Assembly: GCF_000566685.1 (NCBI RefSeq)
Contig: NZ_AZQN01000001.1
Span: forward strand, 496,001-560,000
Source: Dyadobacter tibetensis Y620-1
GTDB taxonomy: Bacteria > Bacteroidota > Bacteroidia > Cytophagales > Spirosomataceae
Direction of reading: 5' to 3'
Length of the DNA: 64,000 nucleotides
In this document: positions 9,288 through 17,431 of the stretch, in pieces
Position numbering within the stretch: the stretch's first letter is position 1
How the letters are laid out: each line of letters starts with the position of its first letter
Notes under the pieces: model-generated
Database searches by the model: none
The model's input: the letters and a program-made list of their open reading frames with translations, nothing else
What the model was told of the DNA's origin: nothing
Position numbers and translations under genes: made by a program

Positions 9288-10796
9288 ATGAAAAAGAAAA
9301 TTATATTGGCTTGTTTAGTTGGCTTGGCCTCTACAAGCTGTCAAGAGAATTTTTTAAGTCTCACACCAGAAACTTCCCTTAGTTCGGCGACATTTTTTAA
9401 GACCAGAACGGACTTTGAACAAGCCGTAAATGCGACATATGTGCCATTGCGGACAATATATAATGACAGAGCCTGGAAACTTGGCGAACTACATTCGGAT
9501 AATACTTACTATGCCAGAAACATCTTGTTCGGAGCCGTAGACAATACTGAAAATATAGCTGACTTTGCCGTTCCTACAGCCAATGGTGTAACTGCAAACG
9601 ATAACGTTTTGCAGCAATGGCGACAAGATTATCTCATAATTTCTCGGGCCAACCAGATTTTAGCACTTATTGATGGAGTAGAATTTGATGCAGCTATCAA
9701 GGCCAATCTGAAAGGTCAGGCACAATTCCTTCGCGCATTCGCCTATTTCGAGCTTGCACGTTACTTTGGATCTGTCCCTCTTCACCTGGAACCAGTGCCT
9801 AATAGAGATCAGGCGGCACTTCCCCTTTCCACAGTCGAAGAAGTTTATGCCCAGATCGAAAAGGATGCTAAAGATGCAGTTGCCAATTTGCTTCCTAAGT
9901 CTACACAGGAAGCAGGCCGCGCAACATCCGGAGCAGCCCGAACCTTGCTGGCCAATCTATATATTCATAAAAAACAGTGGGCCGAAGCGGAAACAGTGTT
10001 AAAGCAGGTAATTGATTCCGGAGAATATAGCCTGATGCCATCCTATGAAGATGCATTTTCAGGTACCTCCTCCAATAAAAATAATGCGGAATCGGTCTTC
10101 GAAATTCAGTATATGGAAGGTGCTTCAGGATTCCAGGGCAATCTTATTTATCAGATTATTCCCACACCGATTACCTCAGCCGAGCTGGTTGCTATAACAG
10201 GGACCAGCAATCCCCAGGGTCTGTCTGGAGAAAACAACAACATCCCTACACCGGATATTATTGAAGCATATGAACCAGGAGATGTAAGAAAAGACGCTTC
10301 CATAGGATATATTACGCTTAGCCAGAGTCTTAGAGATAATAAGGTCTATCCTTATATTAAAAAATATGCTAAAAAGCACTCCCAGCATAATAATACGGGA
10401 CAGAACCTGCCAGCCTATCGCTATGCTGAAGTGTTGCTCTTTATGGCAGAAGCGCTAAACGAACAGAACAAACCCGCACAAGCAGCCACTTACCTCAATA
10501 TGGTACGCACCCGGGCCAAGCTACCTGCCACTACAGCCACTTCACAGGTCGCTATGCGCCAGGCGATATATCAGGAAAGACGCGTTGAGCTTGCTTTTGA
10601 GAACAAACGTTGGTTCGACCTGGTACGTACCGACCGGGTTCAGGAGGTTATTTCCGCTTACGGAAAGCGGGTCAAAGCTAACCCTAAGGCCTACTACTTT
10701 CCCGATGGGGCCGTGCCTCCAGAGAACGCATTTACCGTTCTAGACAAATATTATGGTTTACCAGCAGTAGAATCTGCACTTTCTCCCTACTTTTAA
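9288..10796 (+). CDS. SusD/RagB family nutrient-binding outer-membrane lipoprotein
   Basis: This 502-residue protein has the lipoprotein signal MKKKIILACLVGLASTSC, with Cys at residue 18 as the lipid site. The fold is SusD-like. TPR-type helices are visible in QAQFLRAFAYFELARYFGSV and AARTLLANLYIHKKQWAEAE, and the C-terminal signature is YRYAEVLLFMAEALNEQNK followed by IYQERRVELAFENKRWFDLV. It caps the SusC barrel on the cell surface and binds the imported ligand. It is co-transcribed with the SusC gene (32-base gap) and closed by a terminator. Confidence 0.96.
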   Translation: MKKKIILACLVGLASTSCQENFLSLTPETSLSSATFFKTRTDFEQAVNATYVPLRTIYNDRAWKLGELHSDNTYYARNILFGAVDNTENIADFAVPTANGVTANDNVLQQWRQDYLIISRANQILALIDGVEFDAAIKANLKGQAQFLRAFAYFELARYFGSVPLHLEPVPNRDQAALPLSTVEEVYAQIEKDAKDAVANLLPKSTQEAGRATSGAARTLLANLYIHKKQWAEAETVLKQVIDSGEYSLMPSYEDAFSGTSSNKNNAESVFEIQYMEGASGFQGNLIYQIIPTPITSAELVAITGTSNPQGLSGENNNIPTPDIIEAYEPGDVRKDASIGYITLSQSLRDNKVYPYIKKYAKKHSQHNNTGQNLPAYRYAEVLLFMAEALNEQNKPAQAATYLNMVRTRAKLPATTATSQVAMRQAIYQERRVELAFENKRWFDLVRTDRVQEVISAYGKRVKANPKAYYFPDGAVPPENAFTVLDKYYGLPAVESALSPYF

Positions 10797-10830
10797 TTAG
10801 AGGGTAGAGTTCTAAGAAGTTCAAATAAAA

Positions 10831-10865
10831 GCAGCCCTCGCACGTATGTTGGGGCTGTTTTTAGC
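10831..10865 (+). terminator. Rho-independent terminator after the SusD gene
   Basis: Arms CAGCCC (10832-10837) and GGGCTG (10852-10857) are followed by TTTTT. Confidence 0.75.
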
Positions 10866-10986
10866 ATTCCAACCAATTTAGAATAATTTTATACTGGCCA
10901 AATTCTATGTAATGTATTCATATATTGGCATTTGGTTAATCCTAAAAAAGCGTTAATAAGAGAAACAACATGAAACCACGAAAACC

Positions 10987-11006
10987 CCGATAGCACAGGA
11001 TAGTCC
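10987..11006 (+). promoter_or_regulatory. Shared upstream element, weak copy 3
   Basis: CCGATAGCACAGGATAGTCC matches copy 1 at 14 of 20 positions and keeps the core CAGGATAGT. It lies 112 bases before the ATG at 11118, on the same strand as copies 1 and 2. The rest of the 321-base gap from 10797 holds only the SusD terminator and an A+T-rich leader. Confidence 0.3.
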
Positions 11007-11117
11007 ATTGCAAGCAAAGAATTAAACTTGTAGTTATTGGATGTAAATATGTTTAATTGAAAATAAAACAAGACCAAAATTAATTTCCAAATCACGTACT
11101 AACCTTTAAATCTTAAT

Positions 11118-13802
11118 ATGTTCAAAAAAAACAAATGGTTGAAAATACCAACTGGCGTAACAGCACTTTTGGCTGTAACGGTATCCTGCGGACTATTGCT
11201 CAGTAACCGCAGTGCCCAGACCATGGCGCCCTCCGACGACAAAGTGGGCAAACTCAAACTTGCCGAAGGGTTCCAGGCCGAACACCTTTATAGCCCTTCC
11301 GAAAATAACGAGGGTTCTTGGGTGTCTATGACCTTTGACGACAAGGGTAGAATGATTGCTTCAGATCAGTATGGCTTTCTATATCGCCTTAAACTGCCGG
11401 AAATCGGCTCAAATGAAGCTCCGCAGGTAGAGAAACTGGGCATCAAGGGTGATACCAGCAAGATTCAAATGGGATTTTCACATGGATTGTTGTATGCTTT
11501 CAACAGCCTGTATGTCATGGTAAATAACCGGTCGAATCCTAAATTTTCCAATCAAAGTGGATTATACCGTTTACAAGACACGGATCATGACGATCAATAC
11601 GACAAAATTACCTTATTAAAGGAGATGAAAGGAGAGGGAGAACACGGACCTCACAGTATTATCCTTTCTCCAGACAAAAAATCACTTTATGTAGTGGCTG
11701 GTAATCACACCGATCTGCCTGAGATGGATATTTACCGCCTGCCTAAGAATTGGGGAGATGACAATCTATTCCCATTGATCAAAGATCCACGGGGACATGC
11801 TAATGACCGTCATGCTCCGGGAGGGTGGATTGCTCATACCGATCCAGATGGTAAAAAGTGGGAGTTAATCAGCGCTGGATACCGTAACCCCTTCGATATT
11901 GCATTTAATGAGGCGGGTGACTTGTTTACCTATGACTCCGATATGGAATGGGATTTCGGTACGCCTTGGTACAGACCAACCCGTGTTTGCCATACAACAA
12001 GTGCCAGCGAATTTGGTTGGAGAACCGGAGATGCCAAATGGGCTCCATCATATCCAGACAATATGCCCGCTCTAATGAATATAGGACAAGGTTCGCCGAC
12101 CAACCTTATTTACCTCAAAGATGCCAAGTTCCCGGCCCGTTATAAAAATACGCTTCTGGCATTCGACTGGAGCTTTGGTATCGTTCATGGACTTCACCTT
12201 AAACCCAGCGGCAGCACCTATTCGGCAGAACATGAAGAGTTTCTTTCTGGCTCACCACTTCCACTGACTGATGGAGCTATTGGTCCCGATGGTGCCTTAT
12301 ACTTCTTAACCGGAGGGCGTCGCCTGGAGTCGGATCTATATAGAGTGTATTATAAGGATTATAAAAAACTGCCTGCCAACTCAGCTCTTGCTAAGGCCGT
12401 AATCACGCCAGAAAATAAACTGCGTCGTGAACTTGAGGAATTCCATAAAGGACCTAATGCCAAAGCAATCGCAACAGCATGGCCACATCTGAATCACCCC
12501 GATCGCTTTGTTCGCTATGCTGCAAGACTCGCTGTGGAAAATCAACCTGTGAATGAATGGAAAGAAAAGGCATTGGCAGAAACCAATCCACAGATAAAAA
12601 TATATGCACTGCTGGCACTCAGTCGTCATGCTTCTTCGTCAGATAAGGCAAAGCTCTATAAAGCCTTGAGCGAAATCAATTTAAAAAACCTAACTGAAGA
12701 CAAACAGCGGGATTTACTCAGAACAATTGAGGTAGCCCTATTCCGTTATGGCCAGCCTGACGCCACTGTAAAGGCGAAATTTATAAGTCAGATCAGTCCC
12801 AATTTCCCATCGGCCTCTCCATTAGCCAATCGTCTGTACAGCAAAGTTTTAATTTATCTGGAAGCACCGATGGCCGTAGAAAAAACATTGGCACTTCTCA
12901 CAAATAATGAAAAATTTGTCGATGTAGACAACGAAACGGCAACGGCCTCTTCCGACCTCATACTCAGAAATCCTCAGTACGGCCTCGATATTGCAGGCAT
13001 GCTAGAAAAAATGCCGCCCATGCAACAAACCTTTTATGCATTTGTGCTTAGCTCGGCGAAGTCAGGCTGGAATGATCAGCTCAGAGAAAATTATTTCAAA
13101 TGGTTCGATAAAGCCTTTAGTTATCAAGGGGGTAGGAGCTATATAGGTTTTATTGACAAGGCCCGAAACCTTGCCCTGAATAACGTTCCTAAAGACAAAA
13201 AAGAATTTTACAATAAAATGTCTGGTGCTAAAAAACTTAATACCAGCGGAAATTCTCTCACGCAAATGTATAATCCGAAGGGACCTGGTCGGGGTTGGAA
13301 TGTAGAAGAAGCGGTTAACCTGGTAGCGGATAGCCTTAGCAATAGAGACTTCGAAAAAGGTAAGATGATCTATTCAGCGGTGATGTGTAATCGTTGTCAT
13401 ATGATGGGAGGCGAAGGTTCTGATGTAGGCCCCGATCTTACTCAACTCGGCAATAGATTCTCAGTGAAGGATATGATGGAAGCAATTATTCTTCCCAACA
13501 AAACTATTTCAGATCAGTACGCTTCTTTTATTTACGAACTAAAGGATGGTGAATCTGTATTGGGACGTCAATTGAACGAGGATGCATCGCATTACTTTAT
13601 TTCTCAAAATCCATTCGATCCAAAAATGGTGCGGAAAATCCCGAAGAAATCAGTCAAATCTGTTAAAGTATCAACGGTTTCCGTAATGCTACCTGGGTTA
13701 ATAAACGGATTGAACCCTGAAGAATTAAGAGACCTCACTGCCTATTTGATGTCAGGAGGAAACGAAAAAAATCCCATATATAGTGCTGCTAAAAACAAAT
13801 AA
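11118..13802 (+). CDS. Sugar-dehydrogenase-like beta-propeller with C-terminal haem-c domain
   Basis: This 894-residue protein has a hydrophobic export signal and a possible lipobox (TVSC, Cys 24). Residues about 45-420 form a beta-propeller of the PQQ-type/L-sorbosone dehydrogenase-like class, with HGPHSIILSPDKKSLYVVAG, YRNPFDIAFNEAGDLFTYD and GPDGALYFLTGG. A HEAT-like helical region spans about 430-720. The C-terminal domain has the haem motif C757-N-R-C760-H761 and GSDVGPDLTQLG, with PNKTISDQY after it. This is the 'Pirellula/Verrucomicrobium-type' haem-binding arrangement. It probably oxidises a sugar in the periplasm and passes electrons to its own haem. Cofactor and substrate are not provable here. 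Confidence 0.88.
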   Translation: MFKKNKWLKIPTGVTALLAVTVSCGLLLSNRSAQTMAPSDDKVGKLKLAEGFQAEHLYSPSENNEGSWVSMTFDDKGRMIASDQYGFLYRLKLPEIGSNEAPQVEKLGIKGDTSKIQMGFSHGLLYAFNSLYVMVNNRSNPKFSNQSGLYRLQDTDHDDQYDKITLLKEMKGEGEHGPHSIILSPDKKSLYVVAGNHTDLPEMDIYRLPKNWGDDNLFPLIKDPRGHANDRHAPGGWIAHTDPDGKKWELISAGYRNPFDIAFNEAGDLFTYDSDMEWDFGTPWYRPTRVCHTTSASEFGWRTGDAKWAPSYPDNMPALMNIGQGSPTNLIYLKDAKFPARYKNTLLAFDWSFGIVHGLHLKPSGSTYSAEHEEFLSGSPLPLTDGAIGPDGALYFLTGGRRLESDLYRVYYKDYKKLPANSALAKAVITPENKLRRELEEFHKGPNAKAIATAWPHLNHPDRFVRYAARLAVENQPVNEWKEKALAETNPQIKIYALLALSRHASSSDKAKLYKALSEINLKNLTEDKQRDLLRTIEVALFRYGQPDATVKAKFISQISPNFPSASPLANRLYSKVLIYLEAPMAVEKTLALLTNNEKFVDVDNETATASSDLILRNPQYGLDIAGMLEKMPPMQQTFYAFVLSSAKSGWNDQLRENYFKWFDKAFSYQGGRSYIGFIDKARNLALNNVPKDKKEFYNKMSGAKKLNTSGNSLTQMYNPKGPGRGWNVEEAVNLVADSLSNRDFEKGKMIYSAVMCNRCHMMGGEGSDVGPDLTQLGNRFSVKDMMEAIILPNKTISDQYASFIYELKDGESVLGRQLNEDASHYFISQNPFDPKMVRKIPKKSVKSVKVSTVSVMLPGLINGLNPEELRDLTAYLMSGGNEKNPIYSAAKNK

Positions 13803-13833
13803 TAGGGTATAAATAATAACAGAATGTCTTTGT

Positions 13834-13874
13834 AAAGGGTAGTTCGATAATCTCGAATTACCCTTTATTTTTTG
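13834..13874 (+). terminator. Rho-independent terminator after the dehydrogenase gene
   Basis: Arms AAAGGGTAGTTCGA (13834-13847) and TCGAATTACCCTTT (13853-13866), with one mismatch, are followed by ATTTTTTG. Confidence 0.85.
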
Positions 13875-13994
13875 ATTATATATAAGAATAATACAAAAAA
13901 AATGGGGTAGGAGACCTCTTACTAAATCCTCCAAGAAACTAACGGATAAGTTTAACAAATCATTTAAGATATAATTGTACCAAAAACATTCAAT

Positions 13995-14864
13995 ATGAAC
14001 CGTCGAACGACATTAAAAAAAGTACTTGGAGGAGGCGCCGCATTGTCTCTTGCCGGATCAGTTCCTCTTTTCGCGGACTCAGATCGACTTAAACCATTAG
14101 CGCTAAAAGGAAATATTAACCATTCCGTATGTAAATGGTGCTATGGAAAAATTCCATTGGACACCTTTGCTCAGGACTGTGTCAAAATTGGAATTAAATC
14201 CATTGAGTTATTAGGCCCGGAAGATTGGCCAACTTTACAAAAATATGGATTAAAGTGTGCTTTACCCAGTGGTGCAGGTATGGGTATTGAGAAAGGCTTT
14301 AATGATCTAAAACTTCATGATGAACTCGTGGCCAGTTACGAAGCCTTGTTTCCAAAACTGAAAGCCGCCGGTCATACATCCGTAATTTGCTTTTCCGGAA
14401 ATCGTCGTGGAATGTCTGATCTGGACGGAATGCGTAACTGTGCGATTGGACTCAGAAGATTGATGCCCATGGCAGAGAAATATAATGTTACCATGATCAT
14501 GGAATTGCTAAATAGTAAAGTGAATCATAAGGATTATATGTGTGATCATACTGCCTGGGGAGCTGGACTTTGCGAAATGGTTGGATCTGAAAAATTCAAA
14601 CTACTATATGACATCTACCATATGCAAATTATGGAAGGCGACGTAATTGCTACCATTAAACAGTATCACCAGTATATCGGCCACTATCATACGGGTGGCG
14701 TTCCCGGTCGTAATGAAATCGACGATAGTCAGGAATTGTATTACCCGGCCATTATGAAAGCAATTATGGCCACAGGTTTTAAAGGTTACGTTGCTCAGGA
14801 GTTTATTCCCACAGCTGATCCAATTACTTCCTTACGCCAAGGAGTTCAGATCTGTGATATTTGA
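13995..14864 (+). CDS. Exported TIM-barrel isomerase, hydroxypyruvate isomerase-like
   Basis: This 289-residue protein has the start MNRRTTLKKVLGGGAALSLA, a Tat-like signal, which implies periplasmic export in folded form. The body is a xylose-isomerase-like TIM barrel. VCKWCYGKIPLDTFAQDCVK near the start, a metal-ligand Glu in MIMELLNSKVNHKDY, an Asp/His pair in KLLYDIYHMQIMEGD, and HYHTGGVPGRNEID resemble hydroxypyruvate isomerase. It likely isomerises a sugar or sugar acid released by the upstream oxidation genes. It lies 192 bases after the dehydrogenase gene, beyond that gene's terminator, so it probably has its own promoter. Confidence 0.85.
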   Translation: MNRRTTLKKVLGGGAALSLAGSVPLFADSDRLKPLALKGNINHSVCKWCYGKIPLDTFAQDCVKIGIKSIELLGPEDWPTLQKYGLKCALPSGAGMGIEKGFNDLKLHDELVASYEALFPKLKAAGHTSVICFSGNRRGMSDLDGMRNCAIGLRRLMPMAEKYNVTMIMELLNSKVNHKDYMCDHTAWGAGLCEMVGSEKFKLLYDIYHMQIMEGDVIATIKQYHQYIGHYHTGGVPGRNEIDDSQELYYPAIMKAIMATGFKGYVAQEFIPTADPITSLRQGVQICDI

Positions 14865-14901
14865 TACTTTCTGAGTCTTTTTGAACAAAAAACGACAATT
14901 T

Positions 14902-14936
14902 AAATGCGTGGCCATTATTTTTGGCCACGCATTTTT
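14902..14936 (+). terminator. Rho-independent terminator after the isomerase gene
   Basis: Arms AATGCGTGGCC and GGCCACGCATT are separated by ATTATTTTT and followed by TTTTT. This is a perfect 11-bp stem. Confidence 0.92.
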
Positions 14937-15834
14937 TCGCGATAGCTATTTGATTTTCTGTCAATTATGAACGCTAAAACGGAATATTCAAGCCTTGAGA
15001 TTTCGATATATGAATACATTCCGCATCACAGGCCATTCAACCAAATCTAATCAAACCTAATTCAAGCCAAAATATGGAATTTACAGACCATATAGCTCTA
15101 ACAACAGAGATATATTTGTTATATAATTTATATTATGTTAAATAGAATACCTCTTTTGCTTCAGTTTTTCCTTTTCCTAGAATTAATATACTTTATCCAA
15201 CTAAAGAATTGAGGGAATTCTTAGGGTCAATAAGTATTTGCTTCCATATCATCTGACAGGAGTTCTGAATCCCAAATTGAGTTTTCAGTAATCGCAACTG
15301 ATCGGCTGGTTCAGGAATTTGTAAGAATTTAAATCTACAACTATAATAACCCTAATAGACGTGGATCATTCGCCTGTCAGTCGATCTCAACTGATTCTTA
15401 AACCACCTATCACCTACCCGACCATAAACCTAACTAAGTTCTTAGTTTAATAATTGATTTCTTTGATATTCCAGTCGTATTTCCATTCTCGCCCAATTTT
15501 CCAGTGTCGACTCTTTAATTTATACCAGGAAGCAGTTCGTAAAGGGTCTCACCTACCCAATCCTAATTCCTGTTTAGAATAACTAAATAATTAGTTCTAC
15601 CCTACTATCTCTATTAAACAGCTCCCTATAACTAACTATTTAGTTGTTGCGAATATATTGATCTAATCCCTTCTTAAATCCGGTTACCATTCCGAATACC
15701 TTGGTGTAAATAATGGAAATCCAGTTTTAGTATCCTCCACTCAAGGCTGTGGCGATTTCTTATAATGATATAATTCCAGAAGTCAGTTCCGAATATGAAT
15801 GTTGGAACTCGCTTTAGGAAGAATTGCAGACACA
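14937..15834. other. Gene-free convergent gap with a palindrome array
   Basis: About 900 bases lie between two terminators at the 3' ends of two convergent genes, so neither neighbour needs a promoter here. No frame of useful length shows coding character. No tRNA or known structured RNA is recognised. The one notable content is three 16-bp palindromes and the associated CTACCC repeats at 15410-15645. Confidence 0.6.
15432..15645. repeat. Three 16-bp palindromes AACTAA-N4-TTAGTT
   Basis: Perfect copies lie at 15432-15447 (spacer GTTC), 15581-15596 (ATAA) and 15630-15645 (CTAT). All have exactly four spacer bases. Each is preceded within 30 bases by CTACCC; for the first two this is extended to TCACCTACCC (15410-15419, 15549-15558). 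I found no other full copy in the window. The form is typical of a dimeric regulator's operator. Confidence 0.7.
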
Positions 15835-15876
15835 CAAAAAAAATTGCCCGACAGAGCAAACTCTGCCGGGCAATCC
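15835..15876 (-). terminator. Rho-independent terminator of the TPR gene
   Basis: On the minus strand, ATTGCCCGGCAGAG and CTCTGTCGGGCAAT pair with one mismatch and are followed by eight T. Confidence 0.92.
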
Positions 15877-15902
15877 CTTTTCATTAATATACTGCTAACA
15901 AA

Positions 15903-17360
15903 TTACTCTTCTACACATGCAATTCCTTTACCTTCTAACTGAGCAATAATATTGGTCGCGTTTTCCAAAGCTTCTTTCGCTTCATCTTCATCTTTAACCT
16001 GTACTGCTTTTTCGAAATAAGGTTTTGCCTTCTTAAAGCGTCCACAAACTCTTGCTTCAATTTCTTTGCCACGCTTTTGGTAATCCGTCATATTCATATT
16101 ATCTACCTCACCTTTCAATTGAACGGCCTCATTGAAATAGAATGCCCCAAGGTTATACAAGGCATCATAATTATTTGGATCCAGAGCAAGCGCTTTTTTG
16201 TAGCTCGCAACCGCTTCGTTTACCGCTGATTTTTGCTTCGCTTTCAGTTCAGCCAATTCCTTTTCCAAGGCCGCTGTATCATTCCCTTTAGATGACTCCT
16301 TGGCATCAGCGATAGTTTTCTCAATTTTAGCTACTTCCTGAGTGGCTTCTTTCTGCTTCTCAGTAACGTCTGCCAACTGGCGTTTTAGATCTGCGCTTTT
16401 AGGTTGCTTTTTCAACAGACCGGTAATACGCTTTACCTCGCCATTATACACTTCGATCTTTCCTTTTTCTGTTTCAAGATCCTTATTTAGGTTATCTATT
16501 TTAGAAGTTCCTTCAGAAAGTTTCCCTTGAACCTCTCTAATCTTCTGATTCATTTTACTACTGGTGTTATCATATAGAATAGCCAGATTTAAAATATTTT
16601 GAAGATTTTCAGGATCCTTTTCTGTCAAGGCCTTCAATTCACTGATCGCCTGATCTTCCTTGCCTGAAGCAAGATAAATATTAACAATTTCAGCCTTCAA
16701 ATCTTTATTATCAGGAGAACGTTCCAATCCTTTATTAAGCGAGGCTAGAGCTTGATCAAATTTATCTTCGGCCCGATAGAGCTGACTAAGGCCATAGAAT
16801 ACACTTGGATCCTTACCACCATTTTCGGCATATTTCTCAAACTGAGTGATAGCCTCTGCTTTTTGGTCCAGAGACTGAGCAGCAATACCACCATAAAGAG
16901 ATGCCAATGTGTCCTTCTTATTAATCTCTTGAGCCATCTTAAACATTTCAAGAGCTCCTTGAAGGTTTTGGTTCTGATATTTCTCCGCACCCTGTTTAAC
17001 AAATGCATTGAATAGCTGAGTACCTTCTTCTCCAGCAAGAATGGATTCGGCCTCTTTAGAGGATTTGCCAGGTTGGCCTTTCTTATTAACATCCAGCTCT
17101 ATCACTTTTTTGTAAGCTTCATAGGCCGTTTTTGCTGCACTGGAGTCCAACTCGGAGGCCTGCATGGCGATGCTCTCATAAGTTTTTGCACGATCCATCC
17201 AGAAAGAAGCTTTAGCGCTCGCCTTCTCGTCCGTTATACTTTTATCGCTTTTCTCCTTTTCTTTCTGGTATTGCTCTACGATGAGCTTATTTGCCGCATC
17301 TTGACCAAAAGCCGTTGCGCTAAATAGTCCGAGTGCTGAAACAAAGAGTAATCTTTTCAT
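15903..17360 (-). CDS. Exported tetratricopeptide-repeat protein with coiled coil
   Basis: This 485-residue protein starts with a cleavable signal (MKRLLFVSALGLFSATAFGQ). TPR units cover about residues 35-260, for example KDPSVFYGLSQLYRAEDKFD and DQALASLNKGLERSPDNKDL. A charged coiled coil spans about 265-385 (EVQGKLSEGTSKIDNLNKDL), and further TPR-like helices run to the C-terminus (VASYKKALALDPNNYDALYN). It is probably a periplasmic scaffold or chaperone-like adaptor; no catalytic motif is visible. It lies 71 bases downstream of gyrA on the same strand, a common order in Cytophagales as far as I recall. A near-consensus TATATTTA lies in that gap, so it may have its own promoter. Confidence 0.85.
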   Translation of the reverse strand: MKRLLFVSALGLFSATAFGQDAANKLIVEQYQKEKEKSDKSITDEKASAKASFWMDRAKTYESIAMQASELDSSAAKTAYEAYKKVIELDVNKKGQPGKSSKEAESILAGEEGTQLFNAFVKQGAEKYQNQNLQGALEMFKMAQEINKKDTLASLYGGIAAQSLDQKAEAITQFEKYAENGGKDPSVFYGLSQLYRAEDKFDQALASLNKGLERSPDNKDLKAEIVNIYLASGKEDQAISELKALTEKDPENLQNILNLAILYDNTSSKMNQKIREVQGKLSEGTSKIDNLNKDLETEKGKIEVYNGEVKRITGLLKKQPKSADLKRQLADVTEKQKEATQEVAKIEKTIADAKESSKGNDTAALEKELAELKAKQKSAVNEAVASYKKALALDPNNYDALYNLGAFYFNEAVQLKGEVDNMNMTDYQKRGKEIEARVCGRFKKAKPYFEKAVQVKDEDEAKEALENATNIIAQLEGKGIACVEE

Positions 17361-17431
17361 AAATCTAAACTTTTGTGTTGGTTTGGTTTTCTGTCGTAAA
17401 TATATGTTTAATCTTTATTTTTTTACAATAA

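Noticed and set aside
15180-15200. TTATCCAAC near gyrA as a possible DnaA box or replication origin
   Set aside because: One imperfect box, with no cluster and no dnaA or dnaN nearby; not enough for an origin.
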